Source: Actinomadura rubteroloni
Lineage (GTDB): Bacteria; Actinomycetota; Actinomycetes; Streptosporangiales; Streptosporangiaceae
Direction: 5' to 3'
NCBI RefSeq assembly: GCF_002911665.1
Contig: NZ_MTBP01000003.1
Location: 248,001 to 312,000 of the forward strand
Length of the DNA: 64,000 bases
Shown: one piece after another, positions 44,601 through 52,600 of the stretch
Layout of the letters: each line of letters begins with the position of its first letter
Numbering within the stretch: the first letter of the stretch is position 1
Made by a program: the position numbers and the translations under genes
Notes under the pieces: model-generated
Databases searched by the model: none
Seen by the model: only the letters and a program-made list of their open reading frames with translations
What the model was told of the DNA's origin: nothing

Positions 44601-46683
44601 GACGGGCGACCTCGCGCGCTGGGACAGGTCCGGGACGCTCGAATATCTCGGCCGCGCCGACCAGCAGGTCCAGTTGCGCGGGTTCCGGATCGAGCCGGGC
44701 GAGATCGAAGCGGTCCTGGCCCGGCACGAGACCGTCACCGACGTCGCCGTGATCGTCCGCGACGACCGCCTGGTCGCGTACGCCGTCCCGGCGGACGGCG
44801 CCGTGATCGACGCCGCCGGGCTGCGCGCGTTCGCCGGACGGCACCTGCCCGTCCACATGGTCCCGGCGGGCGTGGTCGAGCTGCCCGTGCTGCCGCTGAC
44901 CGTGAACGGCAAGCTGGACCGCCGCGCCCTGCCCGACCTCACGGTCGAAGTCTCGGCGCGCACGCCGGGCACGCCCGAGGAAGAGATCCTGGCGGGTCTG
45001 TTCGCCGAGGTGCTGGGCCTGGAGCGGGTCGGGGTGGACGACGGGTTCTTCGACCTGGGCGGCGACTCGATCATCGCGATCCAGCTCGTCTCCCGCGCCC
45101 GCCAATCGGGCTTGGTCATCTCGCCCCGCGACGTCTTCCAGCACCAGACGGTCGAAGCGCTCGCGGCCGTCGCGCGCCCCGCCGGCGTGGACGAGACGGT
45201 CGAGACCGAGCCGCCCGGCGCGGGCGAGGGACCCGTCCCCGTCACACCGATCGTCGCGTGGCTGCGCGACCGCGTCGGCGGCGACGCCGCGCGCGTCGCC
45301 GCGTACACCCAGGCCACGATGCTCGTCACCCCGCCCGGCCTGGACCACGACGCGCTGGTGGACGCCGTGCGGGCCGTCCTGGACCGCCACGACGTGCTGC
45401 GCCTGCGCCTGGATGTCGAGGACGGCGCGTGGCGCCCGTTCGTCCGGCCCGCCGGGGACGTCCCGGCCGCGCCGCTCGTCACCCGCGTGGACGCGCAGGG
45501 CCTCGACCCCGACAAGCGCGCCGCCGTGATCGCCGAGCAGGCCGCCGCCGCCCGCGACCGCATCGACCCGGTCGCCGGGACGACGCTCCAGATCGTCTGG
45601 TTCGACGCGGGCGAGGAGCGCGGACGGCTGCTCGTCGTCGCGCACCACCTCGTCGTGGACGGCGTGTCCTGGCGGATCCTGCTGCCCGACCTCGTCGCGG
45701 CGTGGACGGGCGCGCCGCTCGAACCCGTCCCGACGTCGTTCCGCCGCTGGGCGCAGAAGCTCACCGCGCAGGCGTCCGGCGCGGAGCTGACCGGCGAACT
45801 CGACACCTGGCTCGACCTGGTGGACGGCCCGCCGCAGCGCCTCGCCGACCGCGACGCGCGCACCGCGACGGCCGACCGCGCCGTGTCGCTGACCGTCGAC
45901 CTGCCCGCCGACGTGACCGGTCCGCTGCTCACCGACGTGCCCGCCGCGTTCCACGGCCGCGTCAACGACGTCCTGCTCACCGGCCTCGCGCTCGCCGTCG
46001 CGCACTGGCGGCGCCGCCGGGGCGGACGCGGCACGAGCGTCCTGCTGGACCTGGAGGGCCACGGCCGCGAGGACGTCGTGCCCGGCGTGGACCTGTCCCG
46101 GACGGTCGGCTGGTTCACCTCGCTGTTCCCCGTCCGGCTCGACGCGGGCCCGGCGGACTGGGCCGACGTCACGGCGGGCGGCGCCGTCGCCGGCACGGCC
46201 GTGAAGCGGGTGAAGGAGCAGCTCCGCGCGGTGCCGCGCAACGGGATCGGTTACGGCCTGCTGCGGTACCTCGACGACGAGACCGCCGGGGAGCTGGCCG
46301 ACCTGCCGTCCGCGCAGCTCGCCTTCAACTACCTCGGCCGCGTCGCGCCCGGCGCCGACGGCGCGGACTGGAGCCTCGCGCCCGAGGAACCGTCCGCCGG
46401 GGACGACCCGCGCATGCCGTTCGCGCACGCCGTCACGGTCAACGCGCTCGCCCGCGACCTGCCCGGCGGCCCCGAGCTGCGCGCGACCTGGACCTGGCCG
46501 GACGGCCTGCTCGCCGCCGCCGACGTCCGCGACCTCGCCGCCGCGTGGTTCGCCGCGCTGCGCGGCCTCGCCGCGCACGCCGGGGCGGGCGCCGCCGGGG
46601 GCTTCACCCCGTCCGACCTGCTGGTCGACCTGGACCAGAGCGAGATCGACACCTTGCAGGACGCGTGGAGGAGCCGAGAGTGA
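35686..46683 (+). CDS. NRPS, modules 1-3: C-A-T-E / C-(A remnant)-T / C-A-T-E
   Basis: A 3665-residue nonribosomal peptide synthetase. Domains in order: starter-type C1 (HHITVDG at 136), A1 (about 459-964), T1 (LGGDSI near 1009), E1 (HHFAVDG near 1191), C2 of the D-L type (HHIVLDG near 1660), a 60-residue A remnant (1966-2025), T2 (LGGDSL), C3 of the L-L type (HHVAGDG near 2252), A3 (about 2586-3086), T3, E2 (HHLVVDG near 3320). All C and E catalytic histidines are intact. A3 pocket reads D-F-W-N-V-G-M-V-H, the known Thr code. A1 reads D-A-L-F-Q-G-V-T-Y, which I cannot assign with confidence. A2 core is missing and is probably supplied by the upstream free-standing A core. Start ATG 35686; the next gene overlaps (GTGA). 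It makes D-X1, L-Dap2, D-allo-Thr3 in prediction. Confidence 0.9.
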   Translation: MSSLEHVPLSAAQQSVWYAQQLNPEVPICIAQYIEIEGPLDPALFDAIGRMAAREFPSLQLRLVERDGVPYQVLPDDPQTPILLTDFSSAPDPEAAAREWMRADMARPMDLFGERLHHLAVLRLGPERHFWYLRAHHITVDGFGGALVNSRMAELYTLLAGGGAYAPEERGDYRALLAEDAAYRASEKFDRDRAYWTERFADLPEITGLSDRTAAPTMDFVRSSTTLGPADSGALAAAARRLRTATPGLAIAATAAYLARTTGNPEVVLGLAVTGRTTDLARRTPTMMSNIVPLRVTVDPDLTVAELTRAVSRATARALRHQRYRLEDLLRDLKLLGERRRLYAATINIMPFDYTADFAGATGRAHPLALGLTEDMAFNVHDGLDGRGTRVDLDGHPELHTAGEIAAHHARHVRFLRAMAAADPASRVGDLDPLDGAERANVLTGWNATATRRPARTVLTAFAARVAAAPDAPAVATVPGEEPERVLGYADLDRRANRLAHRLRGLGAGPETPVAVLLERSPDVVTVSLAVLKTGGYYVPVHATFPAERVAWLLRDTGVRVLVCDRATLAARPWLADARHAGVTVLVLDDDAWAADEPDHEPDVAVHPDSLAYAIFTSGSTGTPKAVGARHRDVVEIATDGRLAEGPGDRHLLQSPHAFDASTLEMYGPLLGGGTVVVPPDGALDAAELERVIAAGRVSHLFLTTALFNLVAAERPAAFAPARVVQTGGEAASAAALARVAAACPDTRVSNVYGPTETTTYALEQPLAGLDLAALRTVPIGSPLDDTRAYVLDAALRPVPPGVTGELYIAGSGLARGYLNRPALTAGAFVACPFGAPGERMYRTGDLVRWSVAVPGSLEYVGRADQQVKIRGFRIELGEIEAALVRRPSVARAAVVAREDEPGVKRLVAYVVPDGEPVDPGELRAAVGASLPEYMVPAAVVALDALPLTPNGKLDRRALPAPDYAAASGAARPYRAPRTPAETVLCDLFAEILGLDRVGLDDGFFDLGGDSIIAMRLVSRARRAGLAISPREVFQRPTVDELAAVARPLDGAVPAAPDTGLGAVPATPILRWFRDLGGPADGFAQSVLLRAPAGLGAEPLTDALRAVLDHHDALRLVARPDGTLEVPPPGAGTASVRRVDVAGQDAETLAATVAAERAAARAALDPAAGDNVRLVWFDAGDAPGRLLLVVHHFAVDGVSWRILVPDLVAAWAALASGGTPALDPVGTSLRAWARRLADEAAARTGELDLWRGVLAGDAPPLGDRPLDPAVDTHATAVRFTAELDAETTGALLTAVPAAFHGRASDVLLTGFARALAGWRRARGQAAGSVLLDVEGHGREDVFPGLDLSRTVGWFTSKYPVRLDAGDPAPAASLKRIKETLRAIPDNGLGFGLLRHLNADTAAELAALPAPEIVVNYLGRVAEADGDWSVADEPGALGGGADGALPLGHALAVDAVAQDGPGGPRLVATWTFAGALLAEADVRELAARWTAELRALAAVAGEGGHTPSDFPLVALDAAAVADLERAHPALTDVWPLAPLQQGLYFHALLDAAATDVYTGQLVLDLAGDLDTAALRAAAQALPARHAPLRTAFTQAADGEPVQVVLRDAAVDWREDACDEAGLAALMDAERTRRFDLARPPFLRFVLVALGPGRYRLVLTFHHIVLDGWSVPSLAAELLALYCGQEPPRAPAYRDHLVWLARQDPAEAGAAWARALDGLEHGTLVAPAAPATAPGLPGKVKTLLPAALSDGLAATARAHGVTVNTVVQAAWGLLLGRLLGRDDVVFGATVSGRPPELPGVERMVGLFINTLPVRVRPLPEETAGDLLVRLQGEQADLFPYHHHGLGDIQRAAGTGALFDTMTVFENYPLDSSLLNAEFGGVRLTGADLLDATHYPLTLDAVPGERLQLRLGYRTDLFDRATAEALVAELLALVTAVVEDPSRPVSGLALTDTALAARFAAPEPAARTVKKLVAYVVAAPGATLDPEGIRAHARAHLPESMVPAAVVVLPEMPLTPNGKVDTKALPRPVLTVPLRPYRAPRDEREAAIAAVFADLLRADRVGIDDDFFELGGDSLVAMRIVGRVRRALGVELPVRALFEAPTVAGLAALAGTGPARPALTARERPASVPLSYAQQRLWFLHRFEGPSATYNVPVALRVRGALDLDALRAALGDVVARHEALRTILPDDGGVPRQVVLDAAAARPALRIASATERDLPVKLATAAGYTFDISAEPPLRAHLFRLSDTEHVVLLLLHHVAGDGWSMAPLARDLIGAYVERAAGRAPQWAPLPVQYADYTLWQRELFGSEDDPESLIARQIAYWRDALAGLPEELPLPADRPRPAEASYRGATARFTLGADAHRALLALARETGASPFMVARAAYAALLTRLGAGTDVPVGSPIAGRTDEALDDLVGNFVNMLVFRTDTSGDPSFRELIARARETDLAAYAHQDVPFERLVEVLNPPRHLGRHPLFQVGLTFQNNPEARLDLPGFTAEPEPLHAGVARFDLLMVLTERPDGAGIDGELEYALDRYDAATAATIVRRFERYLAGLLADPSARIGAVDVLDPAERATILTDWAGGTAAPDAATTIPALFEARAAACPDAPAVTFEGVTLTYGEVEARANRLAHLLAGRGVGPEGFVALALPRSADLVVAILGVLKAGAAYVPVDPDYPAERIAYMLDDAAPALAVTVSGADAALPAGLPRVLLDTVAADEFPAAKLTDADRTAPLRPDHPAYVIYTSGSTGRPKGVVVPHQNVVRLLSSTREWFDFGPDDVWTLFHSYAFDFSVWELWGSLLNGGRLVVVPYLTSRSPDDFLTLLVSERVTVLNQTPSAFYQLMAADRENPGLDLALRYVVFGGEALEPGRLADWYSRHADDTPRLVNMYGITETTVHASYVELDQFSAETASGSVIGIGIPDLRTYVLDDRLQPVAPGVVGELYVAGAGLARGYLNRPGLSAERFAADPYGKPGTRMYRTGDLARWDRSGTLEYLGRADQQVQLRGFRIEPGEIEAVLARHETVTDVAVIVRDDRLVAYAVPADGAVIDAAGLRAFAGRHLPVHMVPAGVVELPVLPLTVNGKLDRRALPDLTVEVSARTPGTPEEEILAGLFAEVLGLERVGVDDGFFDLGGDSIIAIQLVSRARQSGLVISPRDVFQHQTVEALAAVARPAGVDETVETEPPGAGEGPVPVTPIVAWLRDRVGGDAARVAAYTQATMLVTPPGLDHDALVDAVRAVLDRHDVLRLRLDVEDGAWRPFVRPAGDVPAAPLVTRVDAQGLDPDKRAAVIAEQAAAARDRIDPVAGTTLQIVWFDAGEERGRLLVVAHHLVVDGVSWRILLPDLVAAWTGAPLEPVPTSFRRWAQKLTAQASGAELTGELDTWLDLVDGPPQRLADRDARTATADRAVSLTVDLPADVTGPLLTDVPAAFHGRVNDVLLTGLALAVAHWRRRRGGRGTSVLLDLEGHGREDVVPGVDLSRTVGWFTSLFPVRLDAGPADWADVTAGGAVAGTAVKRVKEQLRAVPRNGIGYGLLRYLDDETAGELADLPSAQLAFNYLGRVAPGADGADWSLAPEEPSAGDDPRMPFAHAVTVNALARDLPGGPELRATWTWPDGLLAAADVRDLAAAWFAALRGLAAHAGAGAAGGFTPSDLLVDLDQSEIDTLQDAWRSRE
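41575..41760 (+). other. A-domain remnant: C-terminal part with A10 lysine but no core (module 2)
   Basis: Only about 20 residues after C2 the chain runs RTVKKLVAYVV, LPESMVPAAVVVLPEMPL and TPNGKVDTKALP. These are the last strands of an A domain and its A10 motif, with lysine K2016 of the NRPS. Motifs A1-A8 are completely absent. The piece starts where the free-standing A core (33704-35215) stops, in the loop between two strands of the C-terminal subdomain. Confidence 0.88.
43465..45186 (+). repeat. Thr-activating A-T unit, copy 1 (module 3)
   Basis: This stretch and 51222-52928 are nearly identical over most of their length, with matching synonymous bases including less GC-rich codons (for example CGTTCGGCGGATCTGGTCGT). 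A central part of about 130 bases differs in sequence and is 15 bases shorter in copy 2. It codes for the A and T domains with the Thr code. Confidence 0.85.
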
Positions 46684-49600
46684 ACCGGGGCGACCTGGAG
46701 GACATCCTGCCGCTGTCGCCGCTGCAGCAGGGCTTCTTCTTCCACGCGGTCTTCGACGCGGACGCGCCGGACGTCTACACGGCGCAGCTCGTCCTGGACC
46801 TCGCCGGGCCGCTGGACGCGGGCGCGCTCCGCACGGCCGCCGCGACGCTGCTGCGCCGGCACGCGAACCTGCGCGCCGCGTTCTGGCACGAGAACCTGTC
46901 CAAGCCCGTCCAGGTGATCCCGCGCGCGGTCGAACTGCCGTGGGAGGAGATCGACGCCGACCGCGCCGAGGCCGACGCGGTGGTGGCGCGCGAGCGGGCC
47001 CGGCCGTTCCCGGTGACCGAGCCGCCGCTGCTGCGGTTCGTGCTCGTCCGGCTCGGCGCCGAACGGCACCGGCTCGTCTTGACGCATCACCACATCCTGC
47101 TGGACGGCTGGTCCACGCCCGTCCTCGCCACTGAGCTGTTCGCGCTCTACCTCCAGGGCGGCCACGACGCCGGGATGCCGCGCGTCACGCCGTACAAGAA
47201 CTACCTGGCCTGGCTCGCCGGGCAGGACCGGGACGCGGCGCGGGCGGCGTGGCGGCGGGCGCTGGACGGCCTGGACGAACCGAGCCTCGTCGCCCCCGAG
47301 GCGGCCGGGCTGCCGCCGGTCCCGCCGGAGCGGGCCGTCACCGCGCTGGACGAGCGGCTCGCCAAGAAGCTCACCCGCGTCGCCCGCCGCCACGGCGCGA
47401 CGCTGTCCACGCTGCTCCAGGCGGCGTGGGGCGTCGTGCTCGGCCGGACGCTCGGCCGCGACGACGTCGTGTTCGGCGCGACGGTCTCGGGCCGTCCGCC
47501 CGAGCTGCCCGGCGTGGAGCAGATGATCGGGCTGTTCATCAACACGCTGCCGGTCCGGGTGCGGTTCCGTCCCGGTGACACGCTCGGCGACCTGCTCGAA
47601 CGCCTCCAGGACGAGCAGACCGAGCTGCTGCCGCACCACCATCTCGGGCTCACCGACATCCAGCGCGCGGCCGGGCACGGCGGCCCGCTGTTCGACACGA
47701 TGACGGTCCTGGAGAACTACCCGTTCGACCCGGATGCCATGGACGGGTCCCTGAACGGCGTTCGCATCACGGCCGCCGACGCCTACGACGCGACGCACTT
47801 CCCGCTGTCGTTCGTCGCCGCGCCCGGCCCGGAACTGCAACTGCGTCTGCACTACCGGCCCGACGTCTACGCGCGCGACACGGCCGAGGCGCTGCTCGCG
47901 CGCGTCCGGCGCGTGCTGGAGGCCGTCGCCGCCGATCCCGGCACGCCGATCGGCGCGCTCGCCCTCGCCGGGCCGGGCGACCTGGCCGCGCTCGCCGCCT
48001 GGAACGCCACCGGCACCGCCGGACGCCCCGGAACGCTCGCCGACCTGTTCGCCGAGCGCGCCGCCGCGACACCGGACGCGGTCGCGCTCGTCGCGGGGGA
48101 CACCGCGCTCACCTACGCCGAGCTGGACGCCCGCGCGGCCCGGCTCGCGGGGGAGCTGGCCGCGCGCGGCGCGGGCCCGGAGGACCGGGTCGCGGTCGTG
48201 CTGCCGCGCGTCCCGGAGATCGTCGTCGCGATCCTGGCCGCGCACAAGGCCGGGGCCGCCTACGTGCCGATCGACCCGGCGTATCCGGCCGAGCGGATCG
48301 CGTACATGCTGGACGACGCGCGTCCCGTCCTGACCGTGACGGCCGGCGATCTCGTCCCGGACGCGCCCGGCCGCCTCGCGCTGGACGACCCGCGCGACGA
48401 CGCGCCGCCCGCGCCCCCGAGCGGCGTCCGGCCGGGCAACACCGCGTACGTCATCTACACGTCGGGCTCGACGGGGCGTCCGAAGGGCGTCGCGGTGTCG
48501 CACGCGGCCGTCCTCGCGTACTACACGGCGCACCGGACGGCGTTCTTCGACCCGGCCGTCGCGGCGGCGGGCGGCCGGCGCCTCCGCTTCGCCCATCTCG
48601 CGTCGTTCTCGTTCGACACGTCGTGGATGGGCCTGCTGTGGATGTTCCACGGCCACGAACTGCATCTGATCGACGACCGGACGCGCCGGGACGTCGAGGC
48701 GTTCGCCCACTACGTCGCCGAGCACCGCGTCGACCTCATCAACACCACGCCCTCGCATCTGCAGTCGTTGCGCGAGTCCGGCCTGCTCGAACCCGACGGC
48801 CGTCATCTGCCCGCGCACCTGCTGCTCGGCGGCGAGGCGGTCGGCGCCGCGCTGTGGGACGAACTGCGCGCCCTGCCCGGCGTCGAGGCCCGCAACTTCT
48901 ACGGCCCGACCGAGGCGACCGTGGACGTCCTCGACCACCGGTTCGCCGCCGCCGAGCGCCCGGCGATCGGCGCGCCGCACCCGGGCGTGCGCGCGTACGT
49001 GCTGGACGCGGCGCTGCAACCCGTCCCGCCCGGCGTCCCCGGCGAGCTGTACCTGGCGGGCGGCCAGCTCGCGCGCGGCTACCACGGGCGGCCCGGCGCG
49101 ACCGCCGAGCGGTTCGTCGCCGACCCGTTCGGCGCGCCCGGCGACCGCATGTACCGGACGGGCGACCTCGTCCGCTGGACCGGCGACCCCCGGATCGCCG
49201 AATACCTCGGCCGCGCCGACGACCAGGTGAAGATCCGCGGCTACCGGGTCGAATTGGGCGAGGTCGAGAGCGTCTTCGCCGCGCATCCGGACGTCGCGCA
49301 GGCCGCCGTCGTGGTCCGCGACGACCGGCTCGCCGCCTACGTCGCGCCCGCCGGACTCGACCCGGCCGCGCTGCGCCGCCACGCCGCCGCGCGCCTGCCC
49401 GAGTACATGGTGCCCGCGTCGGTGACCGTCCTGGACGCGCTGCCGCTCACGGTCAGCGGCAAGGTGGACCGCCGCGCGCTGCCCGCGCCGGACGCCGCCG
49501 AGACCGCCGGGCGCGGCCCGCGCACCCCGCAGGAGGAGATCCTGTGCGGGCTGTTCGCCGACGTGCTCGGCGTCGCGCGGGTCGGCGCGAACGACTCGTT

Positions 49601-52600
49601 CTTCGACCTCGGCGGCGACTCGCTCACCGCGACCCGGCTGGTCAGCCGCGTCCGGTCGGCGTTCGGCGCGGAACTGCCGGTGCGGGCGCTGTTCGAGGCG
49701 CCGACCGTCGCGGGGCTGGCGGCCCGGCTCGCCGAGGCCGCCGGGACGGCCCGGCCGCCGCTCGTCCCGGCCGTCCGGCCCGACGCGGTGCCGCTGTCGC
49801 ACGCGCAGCGGCGGCTGTGGTTCCTCGACCGGTTCGAGGGGCCGTCGGCGACGTTCGCGATGCCGGTCGCGCTGCGGCTGCGCGGCGCCCTGGACGCGGC
49901 GGCGCTGGACGCGGCGCTCGGCGACGTCGTGGCCCGGCACGAGCCGCTGCGGACGATCTTCCCGGACGCGGCGGGGACGCCGCGCCAGCTCGTCCTGGAC
50001 GCGGCCACGGCCCGTCCGCCGCTGGTCGTGGCCGAGACGGACGCCGATCGGCTGCCCGGCGCGCTCGCCGCCGCCGTCGGGCAGGGCTTCGACCTGTCGG
50101 TGGAGCCGCCGCTGCGCGCCCGCCTGTTCCGGCTCGCCCCCGAGGAGCACGTGGTGCTGCTCGTGCTGCACCACATCGCGGGGGACGGCTGGTCGATGGC
50201 GCCGCTGGCGCGGGACCTGATCGTCGCCTACGCGGCCCGCGCGGACGGACGCGCGCCCGAGTGGACGCCGCTGCCCGTCCAGTACGCCGACTACACGCTG
50301 TGGCAGCGGGAGCTGTTCGGTTCCGAGGACGACCCGTCCAGCCTGATCGCGCGCCAGATCGCCTACTGGCGGGACGCGCTGGCGGGCCTGCCGGAGGAGC
50401 TGCCGCTGCCCGCCGACCGGCCGCGCCCCGCCCGCGCGTCCCACCGGGGCGGGACGATTCCGTTCACCCTCGACGCCGACCTGCACGCCGGGCTCCGCGC
50501 CCTCGCCCGCGAGACCGGCGCGAGCCTGTTCATGGTCATGCAGGCCGCCTACGCCGCGCTGCTGACGCGGCTCGGCGCGGGCACGGACATCCCGGTCGGA
50601 TCGCCTATCGCCGGGCGCACCGACGAGGCGCTGGACGATCTCGTCGGCATGTTCGTCAACATGCTCGTGCTGCGGACCGACACGTCCGGCGACCCGTCCT
50701 TCCGCGCGCTGATCGCGCGGGTGAAGGACACCGACCTCGCCGCCTACGCCCACCAGGACCTGCCGTTCGAGAAGCTGGTGGACGTCCTGAACCCGGCGCG
50801 GTCGATGGCCCGGCACCCGCTGTTCCAGGTCGCGCTGTCGTTCCAGAACAACCCCGAGGCGACGCTGGAGCTGGACGGCCTGACCGCCGCCGCCGAGCCG
50901 ATGCCGCTCGGCGCCGCCAAGTACGACCTGTCCCTCTACCTGGAGGAACGCCACGCCGACGGCGCGCCCGCCGGGATCGACGCGCACCTGGAGTACGCGC
51001 TCGACCTGTTCGACGCGGCCACGGCGGCGTCGATCGCCGAGCGGTTCGCCCGGTTCGTCGGCGAGCTGGTCGCCGAGCCGGACGCGCCCGTCGGGACCGC
51101 CGAGATCCTGGAGCGCGCCGAGCGCCGCACGCTGCTGCGCAGGTGGCCCGCCGGTCCGGGCCTGCCCGCCGGGTTCGCGCCCCGGCTCGGCGCGGACACG
51201 ATCCCGGCCGCGTTCGCCGCCCGTGCGGCGGCCCGTCCGGACGCCCCGGCGGTGACGTTCGAGGGCGTCACGCTGACCTACGGCGAGGTGGAGGCGCGGG
51301 CGAACCGGCTCGCGCATCTCCTGGCGGCGCGCGGCGTCGGGCCGGAGCAATTCGTGGCGCTGGCGCTGCCGCGTTCGGCGGATCTGGTCGTGGCGATCCT
51401 GGCGGTGCTGAAGGCCGGTGCGGCGTACGTCCCGGTCGATCCGGACTACCCGGCCGAGCGCATCGCGTACATGCTGGACGACGCGCGTCCCGCGCTCGCG
51501 ATCGCCACGGCGGAGTGCGCGCTGCCCGACGGCGTCGAACGCCTGATCCTGGACGAGAGCCCCGAGAGCGGATACCCGGCCACCGCACCGGACGTCGCGC
51601 TGTCCCCGGACAACCCCGCGTACGTCATCTACACGTCCGGTTCGACCGGGCGTCCCAAGGGCGTGGTCGTCCCGCACCGCAACGTGATGCGGCTGCTGCG
51701 TTCCACCGAGCCGTGGTTCGACTTCGGCCCCGACGACGTGTGGACGCTCTTCCACTCCTACGCTTTCGACTTCTCGGTGTGGGAGCTGTGGGGTCCGCTG
51801 TTGTACGGCGGCCGTCTGGTCGTGGTGCCGTATCTGACGTCGCGGTCGCCTGAGGACTTCCTGACGCTGCTGATGTCCGAGCGGGTGACGGTGCTGAATC
51901 AGACGCCGTCGGCGTTCTACCAGCTCATGGCCGCCGACCGGGAGAACCCCGGACTGGACTTGGCGCTGCGGTACGTGGTGTTCGGCGGTGAGGCTCTCGA
52001 ACCGGGCCGTCTCGCCGACTGGTACTCCCGGCACGCCGACGACGCCCCGCGCCTGGTCAACATGTACGGGATCACGGAGACGACCGTCCACGTCTCCCAC
52101 CTCGCGCTGGACCAGGTGCACGCGGCGACGGCGTCCGGCAGCGTGATCGGCGTCGGCATCCCCGACCTGCGCGTCTACGTGCTGGACGACCGTCTCCAGC
52201 CGGTCCCGGCGGGCGTGGCCGGTGAGCTGTACGTGGCGGGCGCGGGCCTGGCGCGCGGCTACCTGAACCGTCCCGGGCTCTCGGCGGAGCGGTTCGTCGC
52301 CGACCCCCATGGCAAGCCCGGCACCCGGATGTACCGGACGGGCGACCTCGCACGCTGGAACACGGCCGGAAGCCTCGAATATCTCGGCCGTTCGGACCAG
52401 CAGGTCCAGTTGCGCGGGTTCCGGATCGAGCCGGGCGAGATCGAAGCCGTCCTGGCCCGGCACGAGACCGTCACCGACGTCGCCGTCATCGTCCGCGACG
52501 ACCGCCTCATCGCTTACGCCGTCCCCGCCGAGGGCGCCGAGATCGACGCGCGCGAGCTGCGGACGTTCGCGAACCGGACACTGGCCGACCACATGGTCCC

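Noticed and set aside
35278..46578. An open minus-strand frame of over 3700 codons opposite the first NRPS gene
   Set aside because: It is a shadow of the GC3-biased plus-strand gene; its translation is rich in Arg, Gly, Val and His with no domain, while the plus strand has every NRPS motif. The same applies to the long antisense frames at 46329-54299 and 54215-58633.
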